Shown here piece after piece: positions 9,226 through 17,031 of a stretch of DNA of 64,000 nt (positions are counted from its first letter, which is position 1; every line of letters starts with the position of its first letter). The DNA comes from Trujillonella endophytica. Lineage in GTDB: Bacteria; Actinomycetota; Actinomycetes; Mycobacteriales; Geodermatophilaceae. Both the position numbers and the translations under genes were made by a program. Where the stretch lies: positions 248,001 to 312,000 of the forward strand of contig NZ_FOEE01000003.1 in NCBI RefSeq assembly GCF_900110555.1. The letters run 5' to 3'. The notes beneath the pieces were generated by a model. It was not told the origin of the DNA. It was given only the letters and a program-made list of their open reading frames with translations, and made no database searches.

Positions 9226-10512
9226 GTGTCCCGACGCCCCACCCGCCTCCTCGCCGCCGCGGTCCCTGCCGCGGCCCTGCTCGTCGCCGCCACCGTGGCA
9301 CCGGCAGCGGCGGCGCCGAACCTGCCGTACGTCGTCGCCCCGCTGGCGACCTTCGACGTCGCCGGGGAGGTGGCCGAGATCCTCGCGGTCACGCCCGACG
9401 GTCGGACGGTCCTCTACACGGACTCTGCGGCCGAGGAGATCGGTGCCGTCGACATCAGCGACCCGCGGGCGCCCCGCCAGGTCGCCACGCTCGACGTGGG
9501 GGGCGAGCCCACCTCGGTGGCGATCACCCCGGACGGGCGGCACGCCCTCGTCGTCGTCGACACGAGTCCGTCGTTCACCGCGCCCTCCGGTGTGCTGCTC
9601 GTGGTGGAGCTGCGCAGCCGCGCCGTCGTCCGCACCCTGGATCTCGGGGGCCAGCCGGACTCCGTGGCCGTCAGCCCCGACGGCCGGTACGCCGCAGTGG
9701 CGATCGAGAACCAGCGGGACGAGGAGATCGAGGTCGGCGGCGTGGAGGGCGGGCTGCCGCAGGCCCCGGCCGGCTTCCTCGCCGTCGTCGACCTCGCCGG
9801 CCAGCCCGCCCGGTGGTCGGTGGGGCGGGTGGAGCTGACCGGGCTGCCGCAGGCGGCGTTCCCCGGCGACCCGGAGCCGGAGTACGTCGACATCAACCGG
9901 TCGAATGTCGCGGCCGTGACGCTGCAGGAGAACAACGCGGTGGCGCTGGTCGACCTCCGCCGCCGGGCCGTCGTCGGGTCGTTCTCCGCCGGCACCGTCA
10001 CGCGGACCGACGCGGACACGGCCGACGACGGCGTCGTGGCCTTCGACGACCCGCTGACCGCGCCGCGCGAGCCCGACGCCGTCCAGTGGACGCCCAGCGG
10101 CAACCTCGTCACCGCGGACGAGGGCGATCTGGCCGCGGAGCCCAGCGGTGGCCGTGGCTGGACGGTGTTCGCCCCCGACGGCCGCGTCCTGTTCAGCTCC
10201 GGGGGGTCGGCCGAGCGGGCCCTGGCCGACGCCGGCTTCTACCCGGACGGCCGCAGCGACGACAAGGGTGCGGAGTTCGAGGGCGCCGAGGTGGCCCGCG
10301 TCTTCGGCGTGACCCTGACGTTCATCGGGTCGGAGCGCGGAGACGCGGTCCTGGGCTACGCGATGCTCGACGACCGGCGGCCCTACCTGCTCGCGGTGTT
10401 CGACACCGGCGACGCCCCCGAGGGGTTGCTCGCCGTCCCGAACCGCGGGCTGTTCCTGACCAGCAACGAGGACGACGGCACCATCTCGGTCTTCGGGGTG
10501 CCGCGGCCCTGA
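9226..10512 (+). CDS. Secreted beta-propeller protein (choice-of-anchor-I / LVIVD-like repeats)
   Basis: A 428-residue exported protein. The first 29 residues are a Sec signal (Arg-rich start, long Ala/Val/Leu core, APAAAA cleavage region). The rest is blade-like: [36 protein letters not shown] and [16 protein letters not shown] are successive propeller strands, and [28 protein letters not shown] closes the fold. Such proteins are often annotated as alkaline-phosphatase-like or phytase-esterase-like; I see no catalytic motif. Longer relatives continue past the equivalent of the C-terminus, so this may be a short version. The start is a GTG preceded by TGGAGA. A strong hairpin terminator follows. 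Confidence 0.75.
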   Translation: MSRRPTRLLAAAVPAAALLVAATVAPAAAAPNLPYVVAPLATFDVAGEVAEILAVTPDGRTVLYTDSAAEEIGAVDISDPRAPRQVATLDVGGEPTSVAITPDGRHALVVVDTSPSFTAPSGVLLVVELRSRAVVRTLDLGGQPDSVAVSPDGRYAAVAIENQRDEEIEVGGVEGGLPQAPAGFLAVVDLAGQPARWSVGRVELTGLPQAAFPGDPEPEYVDINRSNVAAVTLQENNAVALVDLRRRAVVGSFSAGTVTRTDADTADDGVVAFDDPLTAPREPDAVQWTPSGNLVTADEGDLAAEPSGGRGWTVFAPDGRVLFSSGGSAERALADAGFYPDGRSDDKGAEFEGAEVARVFGVTLTFIGSERGDAVLGYAMLDDRRPYLLAVFDTGDAPEGLLAVPNRGLFLTSNEDDGTISVFGVPRP

Positions 10513-10538
10513 CGCACGTGATCGGCGCACGCCGCCGG

Positions 10539-10563
10539 CCCCCGCGGACGGTGTCCGTGGGGG
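10539..10563. terminator. Bidirectional hairpin between convergent genes
   Basis: CCCCCGCGGAC, loop GGT, then GTCCGTGGGGG: an 11-bp stem with a single G-T wobble. It lies 27 bases after the propeller gene and 39 bases after the HNH gene on the other strand. There is no T-tract, as is usual in actinobacteria. Confidence 0.7.
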
Positions 10564-10601
10564 TGGGCGGGGCGTGTCGATGGGCTGGTCCGCCGGGCTG
10601 G

Positions 10602-11846
10602 TCAGGCGGGGACGAGCAGGTCCTGCCCCTTCGAGGGGGCCTTCCCGGTCAGCAGGTCCTCGCGGTGCAGGAGGAGTTCGGTGCCGTCAGGGCGGTAGGT
10701 GTGCCACGCGCCCCCGGGATCTCGTTCGATCCGGAAGCCGTGGTGGACCTTGCCGTGGTGGCGTTCGCAGAGCAGACCGAGGTTGTCCGGTTCGGTCTCA
10801 CCGCCGAAGGCCCAGTGCAGGATGTGGTGGGCCTCGCACCACCAGTACGGGGCGTCGCAGCCGGCGAACACACAACCGGCGTCGCGCAGGTCCAGCAGGT
10901 GCCGGAGCGGCGCAGGGACGATGCGTACCTCCCGGCCGCGGTCCAGCGGTTCACCGTCGGTGCCCATGACGACGCGGGCGACGGTGGAGTCGCAGGCCAG
11001 CCAGCGGGCCCGGGCGGCGGAGAGGGTGGCACCGAACCCGGTCCGGGCGGCGGTCTTGCCGGTGGCGGGGTCGACCAGGGCGTCCACGCCGACGACGGCG
11101 GCGATCTGGGACCTGCGGGTGCGCAGCGTGGGCACCTGCCCGGCGGCGAGGGTGTTGTCGGCCCACTGCACCAGCGCGTCGGCGCGGCGCTGGGCGGCGG
11201 TGCGGTCGTCGGCGGCGCAGCGGGACGCGGCGGCCATCGACTCCAGCACCGCAGTGACCTTCTCGCCACCGACCGAGTCGAGCTCGGCGTGCATCGTGAC
11301 GGTGCCGTCGGGGTGGCGGGCGATCGTGAGTGCCCGCTGCCGGGCGGGGTCGGGTTCGGGGCCGTCGGGGTCGAGCCGGGCCAGGTAGTCGGCCACCGCC
11401 TCGGCGAGCGCCTGAAAGGGCCGGCCGGTGGCGATGGTGGCCAGCGCGGCATCCACCGCAGCCAGGTCCACGCCCTGCTCGGCGGCCGCCGCGACGTGCT
11501 GGGGAGCCGTGATCCGGGCGATCTCGGTGACGTGGTCGGCGCCGATCGCGCCGGCGGCGAACGCCGCGCCGGTGGCCGGCAGCAGGTCCAGCGCCCGGCC
11601 GCGGTGCACCAGCGCGGAAGCGGCCGGCCGCTTCATCCCGCAATGGGTCCGCAACCACGACTGCATCGTCTTCAGCCCGTCGTGCTCGGCGGCCTGCCGG
11701 GCGTCGGCGACCCGGACCGCCGCGGTCAGCCGGGCCGCGACCCAGTTCTGCTCGGCCACCAGCGCGGCGACCTCGGCGAGCAGCTCGGCGTCGGTCAGGG
11801 CGTGCAGGCGCTCCTCGTCCGCGCCTGGCCCATCGGTCGAACACAT
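10602..11846 (-). CDS. DUF222/13E12-type protein with C-terminal HNH endonuclease domain
   Basis: A 414-residue protein of the actinobacterial 13E12 repeat family. The N-terminal two thirds are the helical DUF222 region (for example HCGMKRPAASALVHRGRALDLLPATGAAFAAGAIGADHV). The C-terminus is a complete HNH domain: FAGCDAPYWWCEAHHILHWAFGG, then EPDNLGLLCERHHGKVHHG, with the zinc-binding Cys residues and the catalytic His-His pair. Members occur in many scattered copies; their role is unclear, with DNA-damage-linked expression reported for some in mycobacteria. Here a LexA-box-like sequence (11837-11852) overlaps the start codon. It is a free-standing gene, not a transposase, and shows no frameshift. 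Confidence 0.88.
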   Translation of the reverse strand: MCSTDGPGADEERLHALTDAELLAEVAALVAEQNWVAARLTAAVRVADARQAAEHDGLKTMQSWLRTHCGMKRPAASALVHRGRALDLLPATGAAFAAGAIGADHVTEIARITAPQHVAAAAEQGVDLAAVDAALATIATGRPFQALAEAVADYLARLDPDGPEPDPARQRALTIARHPDGTVTMHAELDSVGGEKVTAVLESMAAASRCAADDRTAAQRRADALVQWADNTLAAGQVPTLRTRRSQIAAVVGVDALVDPATGKTAARTGFGATLSAARARWLACDSTVARVVMGTDGEPLDRGREVRIVPAPLRHLLDLRDAGCVFAGCDAPYWWCEAHHILHWAFGGETEPDNLGLLCERHHGKVHHGFRIERDPGGAWHTYRPDGTELLLHREDLLTGKAPSKGQDLLVPA

Positions 11847-11852
11847 GTACGA
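11837..11852. promoter_or_regulatory. LexA (SOS) box-like sequence over the HNH gene start
   Basis: TCGAACACATGTACGA matches the mycobacterial/actinobacterial LexA consensus TCGAAC-N4-GTTCGA at 11 of 12 fixed positions (GTACGA instead of GTTCGA). It straddles the ATG at 11846 of the minus-strand HNH gene, so LexA bound here would block transcription and/or cover the translation start. The adjacent GAATTCTAG stretch is unusually AT-rich for the window and could hold the promoter. Confidence 0.55.
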
Positions 11853-11971
11853 ATTCTAGCGCAATCAGGAGAGGCTCGTCAGGTGAATCCCCAGGTCAGT
11901 GGCGTATCCACAGATCTGAGCGGCGTCTTGCGGAGGAGCGCCCGCAAGCCCCTTCCGACGGCGCCGGGACG

Positions 11972-12265
11972 TCAGCGCCCGTATCGGCGCCCGACGCGCG
12001 ATGCCTCGACGGCCCGCAGGATCCGCGTGGCCCTCCGGCGATCGGTCAGGGAGAGGCCCACCCCCGTGTCGCTGCCCAGGACGAGGCCCGCGATCGTGCC
12101 GACGAGGATCGCGGGAACGCTGCCCTCCCGCTCGAGCACCTCGGTCGCCCACTCGCGGGCGACACGCGCGACCCTCCGGTCGGGATGCGTCCTCCCCTTC
12201 CGCGCCAGTCGCAGGACGGACCGCTGCTCCGCCCGGGACAGGTCGTCCCAGCTGTAGACGGTCAC
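11972..12265 (-). CDS. Small hypothetical protein with one hydrophobic segment
   Basis: A 97-residue protein I do not recognise. It opens with an amphipathic, Arg-rich region (WDDLSRAEQRSVLRLARKGRTHPD), followed by a helix, one weakly hydrophobic stretch (AILVGTIAGLVLG, about 57-69) and a basic tail ending RRYGR. The GTG at 12265 is chosen because GGAGGGAG stands six bases upstream; an ATG at 12310 would add 15 residues but lacks such a site. The gene stands alone between the HNH gene and the divergent glutamate-cysteine ligase homologue. Confidence 0.55.
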   Translation of the reverse strand: MTVYSWDDLSRAEQRSVLRLARKGRTHPDRRVARVAREWATEVLEREGSVPAILVGTIAGLVLGSDTGVGLSLTDRRRATRILRAVEASRVGRRYGR

Positions 12266-12420
12266 GTCCGCTCCCTCCCGGCGCGGAGTCCCCGCCCGCG
12301 CAGAACTCATCGGCACCCCCAGCACGTTCCTGGAGCCGCCGGGGCCACCGGACGGGCGGGCCGGTCACCCGCGGGGACGACGCCCCGTCCCCTCGACAGG
12401 TGGCGGGGCGTGATCGTTCC

Positions 12421-12426
12421 TAGACT
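12421..12426 (+). promoter_or_regulatory. Putative leaderless promoter (-10) of the glutamate-cysteine ligase homologue
   Basis: TAGACT is followed by six bases and then the GTG at 12433, again with no Shine-Dalgarno sequence. Transcription would begin at the start codon. Confidence 0.5.
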
Positions 12427-12432
12427 TCCGGG

Positions 12433-13575
12433 GTGAAGATCCCCTTCCGGTCCTCCGAGCGCGCCAGCCTCGGCGTCGAGTGGGAGCTGCAGCTCGTCGA
12501 CCGGCGGACCGGCGAGCTGAGTCCCGGGGCGATCGAGATCCTCGCCGAGCTCACTCCCGAGGGCGCCGCCGAGCCGGCGAAGGCCAAGCACGAGCTGCTG
12601 CAGTCGACCGTCGAGGTCATCACCGGGATCTGCACGACCGTCGCCGAGGCCCAGGCCGACCTCGCCGGGACCGTCGCCGAGGTCGCCGCCGCCGCCGACC
12701 GCCGCGGCCTGGACCTCATGTGCGCCGGCACGCACCCCTTCACCGACTGGCAGACCCAGCTGATCTCGCCCAAGGAGCGCTACCTCCAGCTCGTCGAGAA
12801 GATGCAGTGGCTGGCCCGCCGGCTGCAGATCTTCGGCGTGCACGTGCACGTCGGCGTCCGCGCGCCGGAGAAGGCGATGCCGATCGTCAACGCGCTCACC
12901 CAGTACGTGCCGCACTTCCTGGCGCTGTCGGCGTCCTCGCCCTTCTGGGGCGGCTGCGACACCGGGCTGGCCTCGGCGCGCAGCAAGGTCTTCGAGGCGA
13001 TGCCGACCGCCGGCCTGCCCCACCAGCTCGCGCAGTGGGCGGACTTCGAGGCGTACATGGAGACGCTGATCTCCACCGGCTCGATCGAGAGCGTCCGCGA
13101 GGTGTGGTGGGACATCCGCCCCCACCCGGACTTCGGCACCGTCGAGCTGCGGATCTGCGACGGACTGCCGACCCTCGACGAGATCGGCGTCGTCGCCGCG
13201 CTGTCGCAGTGCCTGGTCGAGCAGTTCGACACCCAGCTCGACCGCGGCTACACCCTGCCGACGCCGCCGAGCTGGGTGCTCAGGGAGAACAAGTGGCGGG
13301 CGGCCCGCTACGGGCTGGACGCCGACATCGTCGTCGACGAGAAGGGCACCGTGCGGCCGGTCCGGCAGGCGCTGCTCGACCTCGCCGAGGAGCTGGAGCC
13401 CACCGCGCGCCGGCTGGACTGCGCCGATCAGCTCGCCGACGTCGAGCGGGTGCTGGCCGCCGGATCCTCCTGCCAGCGGCAGCGGGCGGTCGCCGCCGCG
13501 CACGGCGGCGACCTGCGGCCGGTGGTCGCCGCGCTGGTCGCCGAGTTCCGCGACGGGCTGGGGGGAGCGGCATGA
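12433..13575 (+). CDS. Glutamate-cysteine ligase type 2 / YbdK-family carboxylate-amine ligase
   Basis: A 380-residue ATP-dependent ligase of the GCS2 family. Visible family blocks are LGVEWELQLVD (13-23), the KHELLQSTVEV strand, GTHPF, the IFGVHVHVGV metal/glutamate site, and the TVELRICDGLPT strand. YbdK has weak gamma-glutamylcysteine ligase activity; in organisms that use mycothiol the physiological product is uncertain. It starts with a leaderless-type GTG and overlaps the M20 amidohydrolase by four bases (ATGA), so the two are coupled. The pairing of a gamma-glutamyl ligase and an amidohydrolase suggests linked peptide or amide metabolism. Confidence 0.88.
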   Translation: MKIPFRSSERASLGVEWELQLVDRRTGELSPGAIEILAELTPEGAAEPAKAKHELLQSTVEVITGICTTVAEAQADLAGTVAEVAAAADRRGLDLMCAGTHPFTDWQTQLISPKERYLQLVEKMQWLARRLQIFGVHVHVGVRAPEKAMPIVNALTQYVPHFLALSASSPFWGGCDTGLASARSKVFEAMPTAGLPHQLAQWADFEAYMETLISTGSIESVREVWWDIRPHPDFGTVELRICDGLPTLDEIGVVAALSQCLVEQFDTQLDRGYTLPTPPSWVLRENKWRAARYGLDADIVVDEKGTVRPVRQALLDLAEELEPTARRLDCADQLADVERVLAAGSSCQRQRAVAAAHGGDLRPVVAALVAEFRDGLGGAA

Positions 13576-14822
13576 CGTGGTCGGTCGAGCAGGCCGGGGC
13601 GGCGGTCGACGAGTGGACGACGGCGCGCGATCAGCGCCTCGTTGCCGTCCGCCGGCACCTGCACGCCCACCCGGAGCTGGCCTACGTCGAGTTCGAGACC
13701 ACGTCCTTCGTCGAGCAGAAGCTGCGCGACGCCGGCCTGACGCCCAAGCGGCTGCCGACCGGCACCGGGCTGGTGGTAGAGGTGGGCTCCGGCGAGGGGC
13801 CGACCGTGGTGCTGCGCGGGGACATCGACGCGCTGCCGCTGCCCGACCTCAAGGACGTCCCGTACGCCTCGACCCGCGAGGGCATGTGCCACGCCTGCGG
13901 ACACGACGTGCACACGACCGTCGTCCTGGGGGCGGCGCTCGCGCTGGCCGCGCTGGACGACCTGCCCGGCACGGTGCGCTGCGTCTTCCAGCCCGCCGAG
14001 GAGACGGTGCCCGGCGGCGCCACCGAGGTGGTCGCCGCGGGCGTCCTCGACGGTGCCTCGCGGGCGTTCGCGCTGCACTGCGACCCGTCGATCCCCGTCG
14101 GGACCGTCGGCCTGCGCACCGGCGCGATCACTGCGGCCTGCGACCGGATCGACGTCGTCCTCACCGGCCCCGGCGGGCACACGGCCCGACCGCAGATGAC
14201 GGTCGACCTCGTCGACGCGCTCGGCCGGCTGATCACCGACCTCCCGGGGCTGCTCTCCCGTCAGGTCGACCCGCGGGCGGGCATGTCGGTGGTCTGGGGC
14301 GCGGTCAACGCGGGCGTCGCGGCCAACGCCATCCCGCAGCGCGGCCAGCTGCGCGGCACCGTGCGGGTGCTGGACCGGGACGCCTGGCAGTCGGCCGAGG
14401 ACCTGCTGCGCACCCTCGTGGCGCGGCTGGTCGCGCCCACCGGGGCCGGCGTGGAGGTCGACTACGTGCGGGGGGTCCCGCCGGTCGTCAACGACCCCCG
14501 GGCGGTGGCGCTGCTGCGCGCCGCCGCGATCGACACGGTCGGCGCCGACGGGGTGCGGCTGTCACCGCAGAGCATGGGCGGGGAGGACTTCGGCTGGTTC
14601 GCCGACGTGCTGCCGATCGCCCTGGCCCGGCTCGGCACCCACGGCGGCGGCCCCGCCCTGGACCTGCACCGCGGTACCTTCGACGTGGACGAGCGGGCCA
14701 TCGGGGTCGGCGTCCGGCTGCTTGCCCGGACCGCGCTGCACGCGCTGGTCGCCGACGTCGGAACTCCCTCGGAAGGGCGGTCCCCGGCCCCCGGGCGTCC
14801 GGCGCCGCGCGATCGCCGGTAG
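13572..14822 (+). CDS. M20-family amidohydrolase (AmiA/AmiB-like)
   Basis: A 416-residue zinc-dependent amidohydrolase. The metal-binding residues are readable: RRHLHAHPELAYVEFET at the N-terminus, LRGDIDALPLPD, CHACGHDVHTT, FQPAEETVPGGA with the Glu-Glu pair, and a C-terminal MGGEDFGWF. The dimerisation domain starts near GPGGHTARPQ. It probably removes an N-acyl or N-carbamoyl group; relatives include M. tuberculosis AmiA1/AmiB1, which also lie near deoD-pmmB-upp. The stop codon TAG at 14820-14822 lies inside a 49-bp repeat recurring at 22210. The last residues (PGRPAPRDRR) are therefore encoded by repeat and may have been altered by the neighbouring insertion. Confidence 0.9.
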   Translation: MTWSVEQAGAAVDEWTTARDQRLVAVRRHLHAHPELAYVEFETTSFVEQKLRDAGLTPKRLPTGTGLVVEVGSGEGPTVVLRGDIDALPLPDLKDVPYASTREGMCHACGHDVHTTVVLGAALALAALDDLPGTVRCVFQPAEETVPGGATEVVAAGVLDGASRAFALHCDPSIPVGTVGLRTGAITAACDRIDVVLTGPGGHTARPQMTVDLVDALGRLITDLPGLLSRQVDPRAGMSVVWGAVNAGVAANAIPQRGQLRGTVRVLDRDAWQSAEDLLRTLVARLVAPTGAGVEVDYVRGVPPVVNDPRAVALLRAAAIDTVGADGVRLSPQSMGGEDFGWFADVLPIALARLGTHGGGPALDLHRGTFDVDERAIGVGVRLLARTALHALVADVGTPSEGRSPAPGRPAPRDRR

Positions 14823-14836
14823 CGAACCCCTCAGCG
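14788..14836 (+). repeat. Left copy of a 49-bp direct repeat flanking the catabolic cassette
   Basis: Starts CCCCCGGGCGTCCGG, has the core GATCGCCGGTAG, and ends near TCAGCG. It matches 22210-22257 at 42 of 49 positions with six substitutions and one gap. It covers the final codons and stop of the M20 gene. Confidence 0.75.
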
Positions 14837-14841
14837 GGCCG

Positions 14842-15471
14842 TCACTGCTGCCCCTCCGGCGTCGGCGATGCCGCATCGAGCCTCGCGCCGATGGTGGCGA
14901 ACGCCTCGTCGAGCGTGACCTCGAAATCCAGCTGGCCGTCGGCGGCGACCCAGTGCTCCAGGGCGACGGTGTAGCAACCGATGCCGGCGGACACCAGCAC
15001 CGAGTCGCTGAGTGTCGGAGCCCTTTTCGAGCCACCGCGGGCCGCGAGGGCCTGCGCCGCCGCGGGCTGCCAGTTGCTCTGCTTCGCCAGCAGGCCGCCC
15101 CAGAGCGCGGGTGTTCCCCGGATGAAGCGCAGCAGCGTGAGGACACCGCTCGGATCCGCTGCGTAGCCGCGGACGGTCTGCTGAAGTGCGCGCCGCAGCG
15201 ACGTCCATTCTTCTTCGTCCGCAGGTCGACGCAGCAGTTCGTCGATGATCCTGCCGGCCTCGATGTCCCAGGCGCCGAGGACGACGTCCTCCTTCCGGTC
15301 GAAGTACCGGAAGAAGGTGGTCCGTGACACTCCGGCGGCGTTCGCGAGGTCGTCGATGGTGACGTTCTCGAAGCCCTCTCGACGCAGCAGCTCGTAACCG
15401 ACGGCGGCCAGCTGTGCCCGCACTGCCTCCTTGGCGATCTGCCTCGTGCTGATCGGTGCCGGACGACTCAT
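14842..15471 (-). CDS. TetR-family transcriptional regulator
   Basis: A 209-residue one-component regulator. The N-terminal helix-turn-helix is typical: NVTIDDLANAAGVSRTTFFRYFDRKEDVV (about 38-66). The variable C-terminal domain would bind a small ligand. The ATG at 15471 has GAGG seven bases upstream. It is divergent from the cytochrome P450 operon across 277 bases that contain a 27-bp palindrome, so it most likely represses that operon and itself until a pathway substrate or acyl-CoA intermediate binds. It ends just after the left copy of the flanking direct repeat, so it belongs to the cassette. Confidence 0.88.
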   Translation of the reverse strand: MSRPAPISTRQIAKEAVRAQLAAVGYELLRREGFENVTIDDLANAAGVSRTTFFRYFDRKEDVVLGAWDIEAGRIIDELLRRPADEEEWTSLRRALQQTVRGYAADPSGVLTLLRFIRGTPALWGGLLAKQSNWQPAAAQALAARGGSKRAPTLSDSVLVSAGIGCYTVALEHWVAADGQLDFEVTLDEAFATIGARLDAASPTPEGQQ

Positions 15472-15613
15472 CTCAACCTCATCGATCCTGGACCCGACAC
15501 GGGCATCTCGAACTCCACCGGCGCGCCGGACGGCTTGACCCGTCGAGTCTCGCACCGCGCCGAGTGGACGGCCGTCCGCCTCTTGCTGTGAACGGGGTCA
15601 CCTTGTAGCGTTC

Positions 15614-15640
15614 TGTTTGTGGTACTCAGTACCGCAAACA
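15614..15640. promoter_or_regulatory. 27-bp palindromic operator for the divergent TetR regulator
   Basis: TGTTTGTGGTAC, spacer TCA, then GTACCGCAAACA: 12-bp arms that are complementary except for one G-T pair. It is the only long palindrome between the TetR and P450 genes, 143 bases from the TetR start and 109 from the P450 start. I could not place -35/-10 elements with confidence, though TTGTAG (15603) lies just upstream on the plus strand. Confidence 0.7.
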
Positions 15641-15748
15641 GCTCTCCATGCCACCTATGGTGCGCGCCAACCACCGGCGTCGGCTGTAGCAGCAGTGCAC
15701 GGGCCTCTGCTCGACCGTCGGAGTCCCCAGGGACGAACAGGAGTCAAC

Positions 15749-16978
15749 GTGACCGACCTGCCCGCGACGACCGCCGATCCCGCTCCAGGCGCTCTCTACT
15801 GGGATCCCTACGACGTCGCCATCGATGCCGATCCCTATCCGGTCTACCGCCGGCTCCGGGAGGAGGCGCCGCTGTACTACAACGAGCGCCACGACTTCTT
15901 CGCGATCAGCCGGGCGGACGACGTCGACACCGTGGTCACTGATCCTGCGGCCTACATCTCCGGCCGGGGGGCCTTCCTCGACTTCGTGCGTGCCGGCATC
16001 GAGTTCCCGCCCGGCATGTTCATCTTCCAGGACCCGCCCGTCCACACGAGGCAGCGCGACGTCCTGGCGGGGGTGTTCACGCCACGCCGGGTGGCCGAGC
16101 TGGCGCCGCAGATCCGGGCGTACTGCGCGCGGAGCCTGGATCCGTTGATCGGCTCCGGCCGCATCGACTTCGTCACCGACCTGGCCGACCAGATGCCGAT
16201 GCGGGTCATCGGGATGCTCCTGGGGATCCCGGAGTCGGACCAGGAACTCGTCCGGGACACGACGACGGGCAGCATGCACACCGACGCCGGCAAGCCCATG
16301 GAGGTCGCGTCGAACGAGGCCCAGGGGGCCGCCCACGAGTCGCTCTACGCCGACTACATCACGTGGCGCGAGAAGAACCCGTCCGACGACCTGATGACGC
16401 AGCTGCTCAACTCCGAGGTCGAGGACGAGTCAGGCGATCGCCGGCGGCTGACGCACGAGGAGATCCTCACCTTCGTGGGCCTGCTCGCCGGCGCGGGGAA
16501 CGAGACGTCGGGGCGGCTCCTCGGCTGGATGGGCAAGGTCCTCGGCGATCACCCGGTGGATCGGCGAGAGCTCGTCGAGAACCGGGCCCTCATCCCGGCC
16601 GCCATCGAGGAGATCCTCCGTTTCGAGCCTCCCGGTCACAGCTTCGCGCGGGTCCTCAGCCGGGACGTGGAGTGGTACGGGACCACGGTGCCGAAGGAGA
16701 GCGTCGTCGTCTTCCTCCCCGCGTCCGCGAACCGGGACGAGCGGCGGTTCCCCCACGGCGACGTGTTCGACATCCACCGGCCGCGGACGCGGCACTTCAC
16801 CTTCGGATACGGCATCCACTACTGCCTGGGAGCGGCACTGGCCCGGTTGGAGGGGCAGATCGCGCTCGACGAGGTGCTGACCCGGTTCCCCGAGTGGCAC
16901 GTGGACGAGGAGAACGCGCGGATGCTCTCGTCCTCCGTCGTCCGGGGGTGGGAGACGCTCCCCGCCTCCATCCCCTGA
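15749..16978 (+). CDS. Cytochrome P450
   Basis: A 409-residue soluble bacterial P450. The I-helix oxygen-activation motif AGAGNET (247-253), the ExxR pair (Glu288, Arg291), and the heme loop FGYGIHYCLG with axial Cys359 are all intact. It would hydroxylate a small hydrophobic substrate using electrons from a ferredoxin and reductase; neither is encoded in the window. The GTG at 15749 has AGGAG six bases upstream. It is the first gene of a six-gene plus-strand unit and is controlled, by inference, from the 15614 palindrome. The substrate is unknown; terpenoid-, steroid- or lactone-like compounds fit the downstream enzymes. Confidence 0.93.
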   Translation: MTDLPATTADPAPGALYWDPYDVAIDADPYPVYRRLREEAPLYYNERHDFFAISRADDVDTVVTDPAAYISGRGAFLDFVRAGIEFPPGMFIFQDPPVHTRQRDVLAGVFTPRRVAELAPQIRAYCARSLDPLIGSGRIDFVTDLADQMPMRVIGMLLGIPESDQELVRDTTTGSMHTDAGKPMEVASNEAQGAAHESLYADYITWREKNPSDDLMTQLLNSEVEDESGDRRRLTHEEILTFVGLLAGAGNETSGRLLGWMGKVLGDHPVDRRELVENRALIPAAIEEILRFEPPGHSFARVLSRDVEWYGTTVPKESVVVFLPASANRDERRFPHGDVFDIHRPRTRHFTFGYGIHYCLGAALARLEGQIALDEVLTRFPEWHVDEENARMLSSSVVRGWETLPASIP

Positions 16979-17031
16979 TCGTCCGCCCGCAGACAGTCCC
17001 TCCGTCTCCACACCCGGAAAGGCACCATGCG

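Noticed and set aside
10602-11846. Mobile element or group II/homing endonuclease reading of the HNH gene
   Set aside because: The protein is the stand-alone DUF222/13E12 type; there are no terminal repeats, no reverse transcriptase and no interrupted host gene.
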